64,000 nt of DNA from Mesostigma viride (GCA_009746045.1 RPFO01000027.1:3037109-3101108); one strand, 5' to 3'; positions 9,976 to 21,337 are shown, numbered from the stretch's first letter. Numbers and translations are program-made. The notes: generated by a model not told the origin, from the letters alone.

Positions 9976-10944
9976 AACATGTTGGGACAATAACCTACAT
10001 GCTTTGGACTTACGAGAGGCCCTAAATAACAAAGTTTGAAAAAACTCAATTTGTAGTAGTGTTCTAGTACAAATCCAGACTAGCTTAGGGTAATGTTCAA
10101 ATTCAGCGGACATAATAACGCCAAATTGACCTGCGTAACTAATGCAATTTGTTACGTGCCGTAACACCTCCCCCCCCCCATAAAGGTAGGGAGCCCTCTC
10201 CTAGCTACGTCAGGAGAGCAAACAAAGGCACAGAGGCGTAAAGAAGGTAGGACGGCCGGTAGGAATAGGACACCTATTGTACCCACGTGCCAACAACACA
10301 ACTAGTCAACTTCCCATGCAGTTCCCCAGAGTGAGCAAGTCAACCGCGAGTCCGCCACCACCAATCGGTGCAGGGCTTACCCGTCACCATACGACAGGGC
10401 CCCTGACTGCCTTGCATAAGCTTGCCGGCGGGGGACGGCACTAGGCAGGGCAAGCGAGTACGACACAGCTCAAAACAAGTACTACGGTAGGCCAACCAAT
10501 CGCATCATAGACAGAGGATGCGGCTAACTACATACCGGAGTGACAACACACTCAGGTTGGGCCTAGAGCCCTCTTATAGTATCTACGGTGCCCTTGGTCT
10601 ACTAGGTACCGCGGGCTGATATTATAGCAAGCTGCACGTCAAGGTAAACCATCTTTGTAATGATCCACATCAGCCGTGCAGGCTCGACTGGCTCGTGAGG
10701 CGGCACAACGATGTCGGAAGGCATCGCGATAGCAGTAGCCAAGTACGCGACGATGTCGGTAGGTGTCGCGACAACGGTAGAAGGCGGCGCGACAGCAGCG
10801 ATTCAAGGGCGGCGCGACAGCGACAGAATGCGTCACGAGAGCGTTGAAAAGTGTCGCACCAGTATAGCGGGAAGTTGCGCGACCACAGTGGACGTCGGCG
10901 CGAGAGCAGAGGACGTCACCACACTCGTCACTGGAGAAGGCGGG
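9976..10944. other. Gene-free flank; degenerate GTCGCGAC-rich repeat at 10700-10930
   Basis: 10700-10930 repeats phrases such as GATGTCGG, GTCGCGACA and GGCGGCGCGACAGC at irregular spacing. The same style resumes at 12262-12700 beyond the hAT element, so the hAT element landed inside this repeat. Nothing else is recognised. Confidence 0.5.
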
Positions 10945-12261
10945 CCGGGTTGGTCTGTACGCCGTACAGATGCGAAAAAATGCGGGATAAAGCATATTTT
11001 AGGCCTCCGCGTATTATACGCGTACTTTACTTCAGACTCCGCGGTTTGGACTTAGAATTTTTCGGGGGTACCAGCGGGCAGCGGGCACTGGCGCGGTGCC
11101 CAGGTTCTGGGCGCGGCGCGCTCACTGCACATTTGAGATTTTTAGATGCGTACAGTTCTTTTCATAAACTTAGCGCAAGCCTTGCTAAATGTTTGGCCGG
11201 TAGGAGACAGCTAGGACTAGGTACATAACGCATAATAACAGTGCGCCAGCAGGGATTAACTACTGGATATATTTGGAATAAACGTACACCTATTTACCTG
11301 GAAAATAACAGTGTGCCAGCAAATGCCAGCTGTGCTACTGACGGTGTAATGCCAATATAGCGACGACGAGGCCAGTGCGACTGTGCGACAGTGTGCAGGG
11401 CTCCATTTTCGATTTGCAGCCATGAAGAAGAAAGGGCCTGAATGGGATTTCGTTCTCGAGAAGAAAGAAGCAGTCACAGATGCTGTTAGTAACAAAACGC
11501 AGTTTGTGTCGAATAAGTTCTGCTCATTTTGCAACAAGAAGTTCTCATACGGGGCGGGGGCAATCAGCGTATTCCGAGTCTGTGCACACTTTGCCGGAAT
11601 CGCAGGGGAAGGGATGTTACCCTGCGACAAAATTCCACCGAATATCCGGAGCAGGTTTCTCAGGATTGCTAACAACAAGTTGCAGAAGTCAGACACCAAG
11701 AAGCAGCACAATTTGAACAGGGCAATGGCGGAGATGGGAGGGGCTGCGCCGGCTGACTTGTCGTCGGTTCCCAGCAAAGGCCAGCTGAGCATCACCAAAT
11801 GGCTGGTTCCCGTCGACGAGAAAGGTGTCCAGCTGCTGGCTGCCGAATTTTTTTTATCGAAAACGGCATTGCCTTCAATGCGGTTGTGGGATCCTTGAGA
11901 GCATGGTCCGTAGTTGTGTCTTATGTCCTCTCATGCATTATATAGTGGATGGCTTTCCTTACAATTAATTAATTAATTGATTCCTAATTACAATTCCCGT
12001 TGCAGCATGCTCCCCCCTACAAATCATAATCAGATAGGATTGCAGGGCATAAATGGAAGATGTTAATAAATAAGCATATACACCAAATTTCAGTTGCAAT
12101 AACTGCATGACCATCATCAAGGAGCGTGCTAATTGGGTGACTGACAATTGGACCACAAAAACTGTCGCGTATTTTACCGCCGCGTATTTTACACCCCCCC
12201 ACGTATAATACGCGTATTAAAGTCCACGTATTATACCCCGCACACGTATTTGCCAACCCGG
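10945..12261. mobile_element. hAT DNA transposon, internally deleted, with intact ends
   Basis: The ends are a perfect 9-bp inverted repeat, CCGGGTTGG (10945-10953) and CCAACCCGG (12253-12261). They are flanked by an 8-bp direct repeat, AAGGCGGG (10937-10944 and 12262-12269). Eight-base duplications are the hallmark of hAT elements. Subterminal regions are rich in GCGTATTATACGCG-type phrases on both sides. The 1317-bp length is too short for a complete transposase, but an N-terminal BED-finger ORF is retained inside. Confidence 0.9.
11422..11898 (+). CDS. BED-type zinc-finger protein, N-terminal fragment of a hAT transposase
   Basis: 158 residues from the Met of MKKKGPEWDFVLEKK; an earlier in-frame Met exists at 11383. 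The core FCSFCNKKFSY ... RVCAHFAGIAGEGMLPC gives C-x2-C followed by H and C in the layout of BED fingers at the start of hAT transposases, including the PC-x-K-I-P phrase after the histidine. Such fingers bind the transposon ends. The RNase H-like catalytic domain and the dimerisation domain are missing, so the product cannot be a working transposase. It could act as a repressor or be dead sequence. Confidence 0.7.
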   Translation: MKKKGPEWDFVLEKKEAVTDAVSNKTQFVSNKFCSFCNKKFSYGAGAISVFRVCAHFAGIAGEGMLPCDKIPPNIRSRFLRIANNKLQKSDTKKQHNLNRAMAEMGGAAPADLSSVPSKGQLSITKWLVPVDEKGVQLLAAEFFLSKTALPSMRLWDP

Positions 12262-13275
12262 AAGGCGGGCGGCCAGTAGCGCCGGCAAGCGTGCCAGCAT
12301 CCGACGGCCCGGCGTGGTATCAATGGTGATAGACACGCCAGGAATGGAAGACGTCGAGCCAGCAACGGAGCATGTCGTGCGACAGAACATGCAGCGAGTC
12401 ACTTGTAAACAGCGCGACATGCGCGGCAGGCGGCGCAACAAGGATGGCTGGCTGCGCGACGGACACGCTATGAAGACTGCACGACAATGAGGCGTGGCAG
12501 GTGAGAGCGGCGGCGACCTGGGTCGTGACTGCAGACCTCAGCACAGGCATTTGCAACCGCCTCAGACTCGATCGGGGGTAACGATTACTTAGGCGTAACG
12601 ACGACAGTATGGTCAGCCGTCTCTTGTCCGCCGGCGGCACAACTCGAAATGGGTGCGCAATAGCGACCACAGGAGGGGCGCCGCTCGTCAGTGCAGCAGT
12701 AGACACGACAGACGATGGAGACACAACAGTACGTGTATAGGCTCAATGGCTAGCTGCGAGGCGGGATCGAGGGGGACAACCAACCAACCTGAACCATGCA
12801 GCATGACAATTACTAAGATCCAAGAGAAGAAAGGGTCCTAGTAACAAAGGAAGGACGGAGCTTCGCCTTCCGGTCTGGCGGGGACTTGTGAGCAAACGAC
12901 CAAGATGAGGGCCTTACATACGTCGGTACCGACTGCACCCAAAAGTACCCAAAAAACCCTGTACCCCCCCACCTTTGACGGTCCAGAACATGGGTTAAAC
13001 TTTGTCAAAAGTATGCAAACCCTAGTACCATGCTGTGAAGAAACTATAAACTTTCGATCTTCTCAGCTAAACTTTTCCTAATTCTCAATAGATTTCGCGG
13101 CATCTGGTCCCCCGAGAAGGGGCCGATGCATCGGCTGGATCTCGATTTTTGGCGGAAAATCGGCAGCAAGACCATTTAGGGGTTAAGCGCCAGCCCGAGG
13201 GGCCGGTGCCAGATGAGGAGTAATTCGGCAGATCGATCCTTACGCACAGCCGTGAAGATCTGTCCAGGTCCAGGA
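12262..13275. other. Gene-free region
   Basis: The first ~450 bases continue the GCG-rich degenerate repeat that the hAT element interrupted. The rest shows no coding signal or clear repeat. Confidence 0.5.
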
Positions 13276-14961
13276 CTATAGGTGGGGGCAGGGGGTGGCC
13301 GGGGCGGGCACCGCGAAGGCAGGTTCGTCGGGGTGAAGGTCGCGCAAAGCCTGCAGGGTCGGGGGAGTGGAGGGAGCCAACGCAGTCATTTCGAGCTTTT
13401 GCATGGCCCGACTCAATTCACCTACCTTCACCAACCGCATGACGCCAACTTCCACCCGGGCAAAGGAGGCGGCCCCCGACACCCGGGGGGAGGCCGAAGG
13501 CTGCAGCGCCCACAGCCCTTCCCAATCACCTAGTAGGAACCGCCGGCAGCGAGCGATGACCGCACCCTGTACGCCATGCACGCATGCACGCCTCGCTCCA
13601 ACGGCGCTAAGAGGATCCGGGGGGTGTCAGACAAGAAACAGCTTGTGGCCGAGTTCGTCGAGGGGGTGACTGTGAATCCGGGCCATGCAGGGAAAGCAAG
13701 GCACAGCGCGTGAACAAGCTCCGGGCGCGGTGATCGAGGGACGTCCGGGAGCGTCATGCAAGGGTTGCGCGCACAAGCGGCAAAAGGGAGCGTGGCCAGG
13801 AATGCCCAGCGGCCCTGCCGAGAGGTCCCCCGGATCGCTCGTACCCTGCGATGCCGGAGGAGCTGGGGCGGGGGCCGACCGAGGGGCCGCCTCTGACCAG
13901 CGGGAGGCCGGTACGTGCGGCTGCCGGGCCGCCGGGCAGGCCGTTCTGGGGGGCGGCGGCACTGCCGCGCTCATGCTGGTATACCGCCTGTGGATCGAAA
14001 AAAATCCGCTGGCAATGGGCTGCCGGGCAGCGGTAGCAGTCCATGGCGCGCATGGCTGCCTCCGTGATGTGGGGGTGGGAATTAAGCCCGAATGTGCACC
14101 AGCAACGAATTCCGGTTGGGCAGGCGCACGCCACACAGAGTCACCAAGGGGACCATCGACTTGGCAATTTGTTAATGGAGGCCATGCATCTGAGGGGGTG
14201 CGCCTACCCAGTCGGGCGGCCCCGCGGGCCGAGAGGGTGAGGGGTCGGGAGCACCCTCAGCCAGAGGAGCTAGCGACAGCTGCAGGCCTCCGCGAAACCC
14301 AGGGCGGGGCCGGCCGCCGGGTAGTCAGCAGGGCTCGCAGCAGCCGAGGACAAGACCGGCCCGGGGCCAGCCCCCACGGCCGGGAGGGGGGCGCTGGAGG
14401 AGGCAGCCAAGCCGGCGCGCGACCCACGACCACGCACAGGGGGGGCAGGGGTCGGGGCATGCGCGTTGGGCTGGCGGCGCACGGACACGGGCGAGGTCCC
14501 CAGCGGGATAACGTCAGGATCGAGGCAACTATGTAGGGGGAAAGGACCGCGGCCCCGGGCAAAGGGGGCAGGTGGTGGATGTCGCGTGCAGGCTTGTGGC
14601 GATGCAAGCTTGATGGAAGACGTGGCCGCAAGCAGGGAGGCGGCAGAGACCCGTCACCCGGGCGATGCAGGTCCAAGCAGATGGGGCAGGAGGGGCAGCT
14701 GGCAGTGACATCCACCAAATGGGCCGGCCCATAATAATAGTGGGCGGGCGCCGCGTCCCACCCCAGCTCCCAGCTCGGCAGTCGTGCGATCTCATCGGCG
14801 GAGAGAAGACGGCGGCGTGGACCAGCAGGGTGCCAGAGATGGGGGATGCATGCAAGCTCGAGCACATCGTGCAAGACGGCGGGCACGTCGGCCGCACCCA
14901 CGCTCAAGAACACGCCCCCCATTACAATTCGTTCAAGTGGCCCGCCGGAGCGGCTGTACAA
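13276..14961 (-). pseudogene. Degenerate LINE-like ORF with RING-H2 and C2H2-like fingers
   Basis: Three minus-strand pieces lie in order. 14961 to about 14530 encodes a RING-H2 finger: CPIC, then CGHVFHQAC, 11 residues, CPLC, which fits C-x2-C...C-x-H-x2-H-x2-C-x11-C-x2-C. A one-base frame change separates CPIC from CGH. About 14134-13900 has DCYRCPAAHCQRIFF...YQHERG, a C2H2-like finger. 13581-13276 reads VGELSRAMQKLEMTALAP...LRDLHPDEP, the pattern found just before the RT domain in LINEs with a restriction-like endonuclease. An Ala/Pro linker in changing frames joins them. The RT itself is absent. Whether the RING finger belonged to the LINE or to a separate gene is undecided. Confidence 0.5.
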
Positions 14962-15074
14962 TTTTTCCCAGTGAGCGCGCTGCCAAGTGTACTTGTGGGC
15001 AAATTTTTAGGTGCCCCGTCACTTCGAGGTACTAAAAATTAGGCTACGGTACGAATTCAGCGAATTTCAGCGAA

Positions 15075-15290
15075 TTTTCAGTCGAACCAAAGGAAGTGAC
15101 GCCAACTACCAAAAAGTTTCCGTTACGAATTTTCAGCCCAACACTCGCGCAAAATGAAGTGACGGCAACTACCAAAAAGTTTCCGTTACGAATTTTCACT
15201 CCCACACGTTTGCACAAAAGGAAGTGACGGCAACTACCAAAAAGTTTCCGTTACGAATTTTCAGTCCCACACTTCGCGCAAATTTTAGTA
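15075..15290. repeat. Three tandem copies of a ~64-bp repeat
   Basis: GAAGTGACG starts at 15093, 15156 and 15221. Each copy continues with CAACTACCAAAAAGTTTCCGTTACGAATTTTCA.. with few changes. No ORF is involved. Confidence 0.85.
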
Positions 15291-15649
15291 GGGCTGCACG
15301 CAAGCTACCTTTCAAAATTTTGCGCTAGTATGGAACGCAATTCATTCGTCCGGAGGAATGCTGCTCGTCAACTGCCCCCGTTCAGAAAGTTGCGCCGAAC
15401 TTTACTTGAGATTTGGAAATCTGAACGTGCGGTTGGAGTTTCGCGGGGAAACCCAAGTTCCCAAGTAATTCACCAATGACGCGCTTCGAACACTTGTCCG
15501 CTAAAACCTAAGCAGCCGCTCCGGCTGGCCACTTAAACGAAACTTGATGCCCCCCGCGCATCGTACAGAACCAGGTCGCCGGCGTGCACTATATGTGACT
15601 CCTACGTCGAAGAGGAGCTCCGGGCCACCGTGAAACAGCGCACCCATGT

Positions 15650-16005
15650 CCTCGAGACTTGGGCGCGCCCCAAGGACCCCCAGACCAAAGGGCTCCTCGA
15701 TCCTCTGGTTTTGCGCCCACCCGCGGGTGGTTCACTGGCTCCGTGGCGTTCCGGCCCCCCACTTGGTGCGGCTTGCCGCGGAAGGCCACGACGAGCGCAT
15801 TCAGGCCGCCTTGCAGGTGCTCCTCCCCGGCCCTAGCCTGCCAGCTCAATCCATGCGCTTGGCACCCTCCCCTGCCGCATGGGCGGGTGTGGGCTCACTC
15901 GCGCCGCCCGCCTCGCCCCCGCCGCCAAAGTCCTTGGCTCTGTTGCTCAGGCCTGGGCGGAGATCCACCGGTTGGTCCCCAGCGCTGCTCAGCGCTACAA
16001 AAACC
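15650..16005 (+). pseudogene. LINE reverse transcriptase fragment (thumb region)
   Basis: The plus strand encodes phrases also present in the LINE at 17367-19290: QTKG, WFCAHPRVVHWLRG, RLAAEGHDERIQAAL. Frames change within the first 100 bases and the match fades near 16000. It is a short decayed copy of the same family. Confidence 0.75.
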
Positions 16006-16326
16006 CAAGGTGACCCCAGGGGTGGGCACCTGGGACACATGGATCCACGGGAAAGTCATCACATGTGGCCAGGGTGTGACAGCAGCCAGTATATCATCAC
16101 AACCCCGTGGGGGTGCACGGACATGTGTGCAATACATCCATTATTATTCATAATAAAATCCAATTACACATTGTGATGCCATGAAATGACTCAATAATGC
16201 AAACATTATCCATTGCTTTATTAATTTATTCAGAAAACACTTGTCTCTAAGCCAAGCAGGTCAAGCCCTGCTGCCACAGGGTTTATAAAGCACTAGGTCT
16301 ACTTAGCATCAGGCTTCTTTTCGTAG
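16006..16326 (-). other. 3' flank of the 319-residue gene with poly(A) signals
   Basis: On the minus strand AATAAA occurs at 16217-16222 and 16225-16230, about 100 bases downstream of the stop of the 16327-17286 gene. Nothing else is recognised. Confidence 0.5.
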
Positions 16327-17286
16327 CTAGGCAGTCATGGTCTCCGTGATCTGCTGCTGTGTGAACCCAAGACTGGCCATATGTGCCAGCATTCTGTGCA
16401 GGGTTTGCAGCCCTTTCTCCACTTCAGCGTTCGCAGGGAGGGGCTTCTCCCCAGGAGTGGCAGGTGCAGGCTTCTCCTCCTCACTGGCGGGTGCAGGCTT
16501 GTTCCCCTCGCTGGCGGGTGCAGGCTTCTCCCCAGCACTGGGTGCAGGCTTCTCCCCAGATGCCTGACCGGCTGCAGTCTTCGCCTGGGAAGGGACGGGG
16601 GTCTTCTTGATGGCGAACCCCCTGTCTGCCGGGCTCGGCGTGATTTTTGTGAGCTTGACGCGTCGTCCGACCGGTGGCGACTTCCTGGCCCTCTTGGAGG
16701 AGGGAGTGGCTTCCTCCTCCTTCTTTACAACTACCTCCCACTGCATCGGCGGGGGGTCGTTGGTCCCAGTAACATCGACCTCCTGGGCCGCGAGGGTTTC
16801 CTCCTGCTGCATGCGTTCTGCCCACGCATCTCTCGCCATCTTGGCTGTGACGCGATTACCTGGAGCCATGTTCGCCGACCCCCTAAAGTTCTTGAGAAAG
16901 TCACGCATCCTTGCGTCGTACTGGCTGTCAATCTTTGACAGTGGCAACCATGCCATGGTGAGGTCAGAAAACCTCGTCCTCACGTGCATTACACCGCCTT
17001 CCAGCTTAACGCTGTCAAATTTGTACACCTTTCCGTCGTCGTTGTATGCTGGCTCCTCCTCCTCCTCGCCTTCCTCATCTGATGACGAGGAGGAGGAGAC
17101 AATGTCGGCATTTGCCGGCCCCCCCTGGGTGGCCTTGCCCCTCGAGTTTCTCTTTGAAACATCGTCGACTACCTCCTGGAGCATGTCTCCTACTGCGTGA
17201 AATAAAGCGGCGATTGGCAGCCGCTTCGCCTGCCTAACGTTGTCTTTCATTATGTCGTTATCCTTCATACCTGGGCTATCGTTCAT
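16327..17286 (-). CDS. Hypothetical acidic/lysine-rich protein, 319 residues
   Basis: A clean unspliced ORF with two AATAAA signals ~100 bases downstream. Residues ~65-80 are a Ser then Asp/Glu run (SSSSSSDEEGEEEEE). The middle part (YKFDSVKLEGGVMHVRTRFSDLTMAWLPLSKID) looks globular. The basic part that follows (SSKRARKSPPVGRRVKLTK) resembles a nuclear localisation signal. After it come six imperfect EKPAP repeats. The C-terminal 35 residues (KGLQTLHRMLAHMASLGFTQQQITETM) look like a helical pair. I do not recognise the family. Composition suggests a nuclear, chromatin-associated role, which is an inference. A LINE inserted 80 bases upstream of the start may have removed promoter sequence. Confidence 0.65.
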   Translation of the reverse strand: MNDSPGMKDNDIMKDNVRQAKRLPIAALFHAVGDMLQEVVDDVSKRNSRGKATQGGPANADIVSSSSSSDEEGEEEEEPAYNDDGKVYKFDSVKLEGGVMHVRTRFSDLTMAWLPLSKIDSQYDARMRDFLKNFRGSANMAPGNRVTAKMARDAWAERMQQEETLAAQEVDVTGTNDPPPMQWEVVVKKEEEATPSSKRARKSPPVGRRVKLTKITPSPADRGFAIKKTPVPSQAKTAAGQASGEKPAPSAGEKPAPASEGNKPAPASEEEKPAPATPGEKPLPANAEVEKGLQTLHRMLAHMASLGFTQQQITETMTA

Positions 17287-17366
17287 TGTATCACTTCCCT
17301 TCGCGTTGTTTGATTAATTAATTCATTGCACGCATGCACGCCGCCTTTGATTTATTATGTATATGT

Positions 17367-19156
17367 CATGGCACTCGCGGCGGCCTGCTGTCGCGGTCGG
17401 GCACCCAGCAAGGGGACCCCCTGGGACCCCTGTACTTTGCCGCCCCCCTCCAGGGTTGCCTCCAAGCGGTCCATGCTGCCCACCCGGCGGTCGCTATTCA
17501 GGCCTACTTGGATGATATCTACCTGCTGGGCCCTGTGCCGGACACCACCGCGGCTCTGCTGGCACTGCAGACCGCGGTGGCCGACATCAACCTCCAGTTG
17601 ACCCTTGCCAAGTGCGCGGTGTACTCGCCCCAAGGTGATTGCTCCGGCTTTCCGCCCCAGCTCTTGGGCCGGGACGAGCGCCTCCATGGGTTGGATGTCC
17701 TCGGCGTTCCGGTTGGCGACCCCGCGTTTGTCATCGATGCTCTGCGGGCCGCCCTCGAGGCACGCACTGAGGTACTGCCCTTGATTGCGCGCCTTCATGA
17801 TTCGCAGACCAAGGGTCTGCTTCTGTGGTTTTGCGCTCACCCTCGCGTCGTTCACTGGCTCCGGGGCGCTCTTCCGTCTCAGGTCCGGCTGGCCGCCGAG
17901 GGCCACGACGAACGCATCCAGTCGGCCTTGGCGCAGCTGGTCCCGGGCCCCGACCTCCCGCCACATGCTATTCGCATTGCCTCCCTGCCTGCACGGATGG
18001 GTGGCTGCGGTCTGACTCGTGCCGCCCGGCTGGCCCCAGCAGCCTTTTTGGGCTCCGTCGCTCAGTCGTGGGCGGAAAGCTGCCGGCTCCTGCCCCTTTT
18101 GGCAACGGCAGCGCCTGACCTCCTGGACCCCAGCAGCCCTTTGCCCTTCGTCACCGCCATCCAGGAGGCCTATGCTGAGATCCAGCAGGCCTGTTCTCCC
18201 GTCCGTGCCGCTCAGGCGGTACAGCGCCACCTCCCTCGCGGCACTCCCTCGGTCGCCTCCGTTCAATCTCCCGCCGCATTCCCTGCTCGCGTCATCGATA
18301 AACACCAGAAAACCTACGCGGGTATTCTGCACACGCCTGATTGGATTGCTCTTTTCGCGGACCTCAACGCCCAGGGACGTGCGTGGCTGTTCTCGCTTTC
18401 CTTGCGGAGTGTGGGCTCGGCGTACCTTCGTGCTCTTCCCATGGCCCCCCCATTCGCCTTGGCTCCCAGCCACTACTCGGTGGCGCTCCGGCACCAGCTA
18501 TTTGCCCCGCAGCCTCTTGTTCCGGCCGGGCGGCCTTGTGGTAGCTGTGGGCAGCCGCTGGATCCCACGGGGACTCACTACCTTGCCTGCATGGGGGGCC
18601 AACAGAATCAGAATTGGTATTTGTATTTGCACACTGTCCTCCTGACGGTGGTGCTCGCCATGATTCGGTCGGTTTTCCCCCACGCGAACATCCGGTCCGA
18701 GGATGCGGATGGCGCTGCCTTCTATTCCCCCAACCACCGGCCTGACATCGTGGTGCTGGACTTTGAGGGGGTGGCCGGCATCTGCTTATTGACGTTTCGG
18801 TGGCGCGGCCCTTGGCTCTTAGCCACGTGGCTGGGGCCTCCCTCACGGCAGGTTACACGGCGGACCGGGCGGAGCGGGCCAAGCTCCTGGCCTACGGCGA
18901 CGTCGGGCACCATCGTGTGGTGCCCTTTGTCCTGGAGGAGTTTGGGGCCATGGGGCCCCTGACCTCCGCCTTCTTCAAGGAGTGTTGCCGGCTCCGGGAG
19001 GACCGGCTGGACCTGGAGGGCCAGCGGGCCCCATGGTCGGCGCGGACCTGGACGTCATATTGGCGTCAGCGCTTGTCGGTGGCGCTGACTCGGGCCATGG
19101 CGGACATCATGCTCCGCCGTACGCGGGCTGATTTTGCGGTGCAGCAGGGCTATTAG
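17367..19156 (+). pseudogene. LINE reverse transcriptase and REL endonuclease, one frame break
   Basis: The RT palm is clear: GTQQGDPLGPLYFA and AYLDDIYLLG, the latter holding the catalytic YxDD. The thumb region follows. The C-terminus has a CCHC finger, CGSCGQPLDPTGTHYLAC, and then RPDIVVLDF and further on IDVSVARP, the PD-(D/E)xK nuclease signature of R2/NeSL/HERO-type LINEs. The break falls in a G-run at about 18764: five G here, six in the copy at 58547-59368, which reads through. The reading resumes and ends at the stop at 19154-19156. These enzymes nick target DNA and prime reverse transcription there. Without its 5' half the copy cannot move by itself. Confidence 0.85.
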
Positions 19157-19290
19157 GTTCCTCCCGTTAGGCGTTTCCATTGGTCTTATCGTAGTATAGA
19201 GCTTTGACATGGCTCTGTATATAGGTTTATAGCTGGGCGTTTGCTTTGGTTTGAGTGATTTCACTCTGCTGTAAGTAATTATATTTTTAA
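17367..19290 (+). mobile_element. 5'-truncated LINE with restriction-like endonuclease
   Basis: Bounded by the 11-bp direct repeat TATGTATATGT (17356-17366 and 19291-19301). It starts within the RT palm and runs to the natural 3' end, an A/T-rich tail after a ~135-bp untranslated region. The 3' end matches the minus-strand copy at 58547-59368. Confidence 0.9.
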
Positions 19291-19301
19291 TATGTATATG
19301 T

Positions 19302-19769
19302 TTACCACCCCCAAAATTCGATAATTTGCCAAGTGGGCCGCCAGCCACCCCCCTTACAATTCGTTCCAAGTTCAGAATGTACATTATATACGATTCTGAT
19401 CCGTGATACTGCATTCGTACGGTGCAAGTACCATATTCTGGCGTCGTACGGTACAGTATAGGCTCGGCTCCGAATTCGGTGGTCCCGGACTTGAGAAAAT
19501 TGCCTAAGTCCCAAACACTAAGGCGTATGGGCCTGCTACCTAAGTGCACATGCCAAAGTACTTGTCCAAATTGTCATTAAATTATATATCCATGCAAGGC
19601 TTGATAAGCACATTGTTCGTGAATGTTTGCATGCAAGAAACTTTTATTATTTCAATATAAACCATGGGTAAATGTATGAAAATATACAAGGTCCCACGGG
19701 ACTCTCCCTATACTGACTACCATGCGTGATAGTGTACATCACAAATGACAAAGTCCTAGGGACTTGTCT
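19302..19769 (-). other. 3' flank of the zinc-ribbon gene
   Basis: Holds a minus-strand AATAAA at 19643-19648, about 120 bases after the stop of the gene at 19770. The rest shows nothing recognisable. Confidence 0.5.
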
Positions 19770-20913
19770 TTAGTCCCCCTTCATGGAGCAGGGCCTCATG
19801 GAGGGGTTGGAGCCAGCCGGGCCAGCTTGAAAACGCTGGGAGGGGTTGGCACCACGGAAGACCTTCTCCTTCTTCACGACTGGCTCCTCAGAGGTGGGGG
19901 GGGAGTCAGCAGGGCGCTTTCCCTTGAGGAAGTCGCTCTTGGGGACCTCCACAACGTCGTCGTCGTCATCCTCCACCTCGATGACCTTGGGGGCCATCTT
20001 GGAAGGCGTGGTCTTCACCCTCCTGCAGGTGTTGCCCCTGAGGAACTTGGGCTCCTCCTCCTCCTCCTCCTTGACCTCAGCCTCCTGGGGCTGCTGCTCC
20101 TCCTCCTGCTCCTGCTCCTCCTGCTCCTGCTCCTCCTCCTCCTCGGGATCCCGCTTGAACTGGTACCACGGGTCCTCCGCGTCGTCCAACAGCTCCTCGT
20201 CGTCCTCGTCCTTCTCAGACTCGAGGGCCCCCTCCTCAGCGTCAGACTCGTCCTGGATTTCCTGGAGGCGCCTGCGGGCCTCCTCCTGGATCGCCTTCCT
20301 CCTCTCGTCCCTGTCCGCCTTCCTCACTTGCCACTTGAGTGGCATGTTGTAGCGAGGGTCGGACTCGCAGGGGTCCACGGGCCTGGGGATGTTCGGAGCA
20401 GTGAAGACGTTCTCCTCCTTGGAGAAGAAGCACTTGACGCAGAGCTCGCGCTTCCAGTTGGCGTTGGGGAAGAACGTCTCATCCCCGCACTCTGGGCATT
20501 CGGGGGGGAAAATCGGCTTGTGGTCGATCTCGTTGTTCTGCAAAGTGGGGTGGGCAGCACAAAATTTTACAAGGGGCAGTGCGTCTTGTTAGAATCCAAA
20601 GGAGGAGTGCAAAAATGAAGCCAAAGTCAGCAAAAAAACGCAAGGAAAGGAAGTTTACCTCGAGCCTGTGCTCGCAGAGGATGCATTCCGTGTGGTAGCC
20701 ACCGATATCCTCGGGGACCTTGCGAAACTTGTCAATGGGGAGCAAGGTATCGCAACAAATGCAAATGGACAGCACTTCTGCGACTGGCTTGTTTTCCTTG
20801 TTCCTTTTTGCGAGAGCTGCGTCAAAAGCGTCGTGGAGCTTGTCTGTCATATCGTGGACTTTGACCCCATTGCCTGGGTAAGCGCGGACTGGGAAACGCT
20901 TAGTGCGGGCCAT
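19770..20913 (-). CDS. Spliced zinc-ribbon protein with acidic C-terminal half, 340 residues
   Basis: Two exons, 20659-20913 and 19770-20537, with a 121-bp GT-AG intron in phase 0 (donor GAG|GTAAAC, acceptor TTTGCAG|AAC). Exon 1 has C51-x2-C54 and C77-x2-C80; exon 2 opens with C99-x2-C102 and C118-x2-C121, so two four-cysteine zinc sites span the splice junction. Then come a basic helix (RKADRDERRKAIQEEARRR), a long Glu/Gln/Asp region, and a Lys-rich tail with KSDFLKGKRPAD. I do not recognise the family. The zinc sites and charge pattern suggest a nuclear nucleic-acid or protein-binding role (inference). It is divergent from the RING/TRAF-type gene and shares its upstream region. Confidence 0.75.
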
Positions 20914-21337
20914 TGTGTTTTGGTGCTAAGGGGTTGGTTTTGCTAAGAGCTTTTTGGCTATGGCGGTTTGGCTTGCAGAATGCCCTTGGATGCAAAGGGG
21001 GAAGTGTTTTATACCTTCCCCGTGGATGACGCATGGGACTTGTGAAAAATCCTGTGGTCGCCGCTGTGACAGGCTGGTAACGGCAAAACGGCCGTGGAAA
21101 TCCACGCGGTGAAGGCCGCGGGCCGCGTGAATCCACGGGAAATCTGATACGAAACCGCCTTTCCCGCGGCACGCCACGCTAGACTGGCATGTAACCGCCG
21201 TTTCCCGCGGCACTCCACGCTGGACGAGTTCAGAAAACCGCGTCACGCCACGCTGTAGACAGGCCATACGAACTCGCGACAGGCCATAGGAACTCGCGAC
21301 AGGCCATACGACGCTGAGCAGGAGCCAGAGCCGGGTA
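20914..21337. promoter_or_regulatory. Shared upstream region of two divergent zinc-finger genes
   Basis: Lies between the starts of the 340-residue gene (minus) and the RING/TRAF-type gene (plus). It contains a degenerate repeat of TTTCCCGCGGCAC-CCACGCT-GAC (21160-21260) and three copies of CGACAGGCCATACGAACT (21258-21315). A bidirectional promoter is likely by position; no factor site is identified. Confidence 0.5.

Noticed and set aside
10711..11055. 114-codon plus-strand ORF
   Set aside because: Lies in a degenerate GTCGCGAC repeat and runs into the hAT end; no motif.
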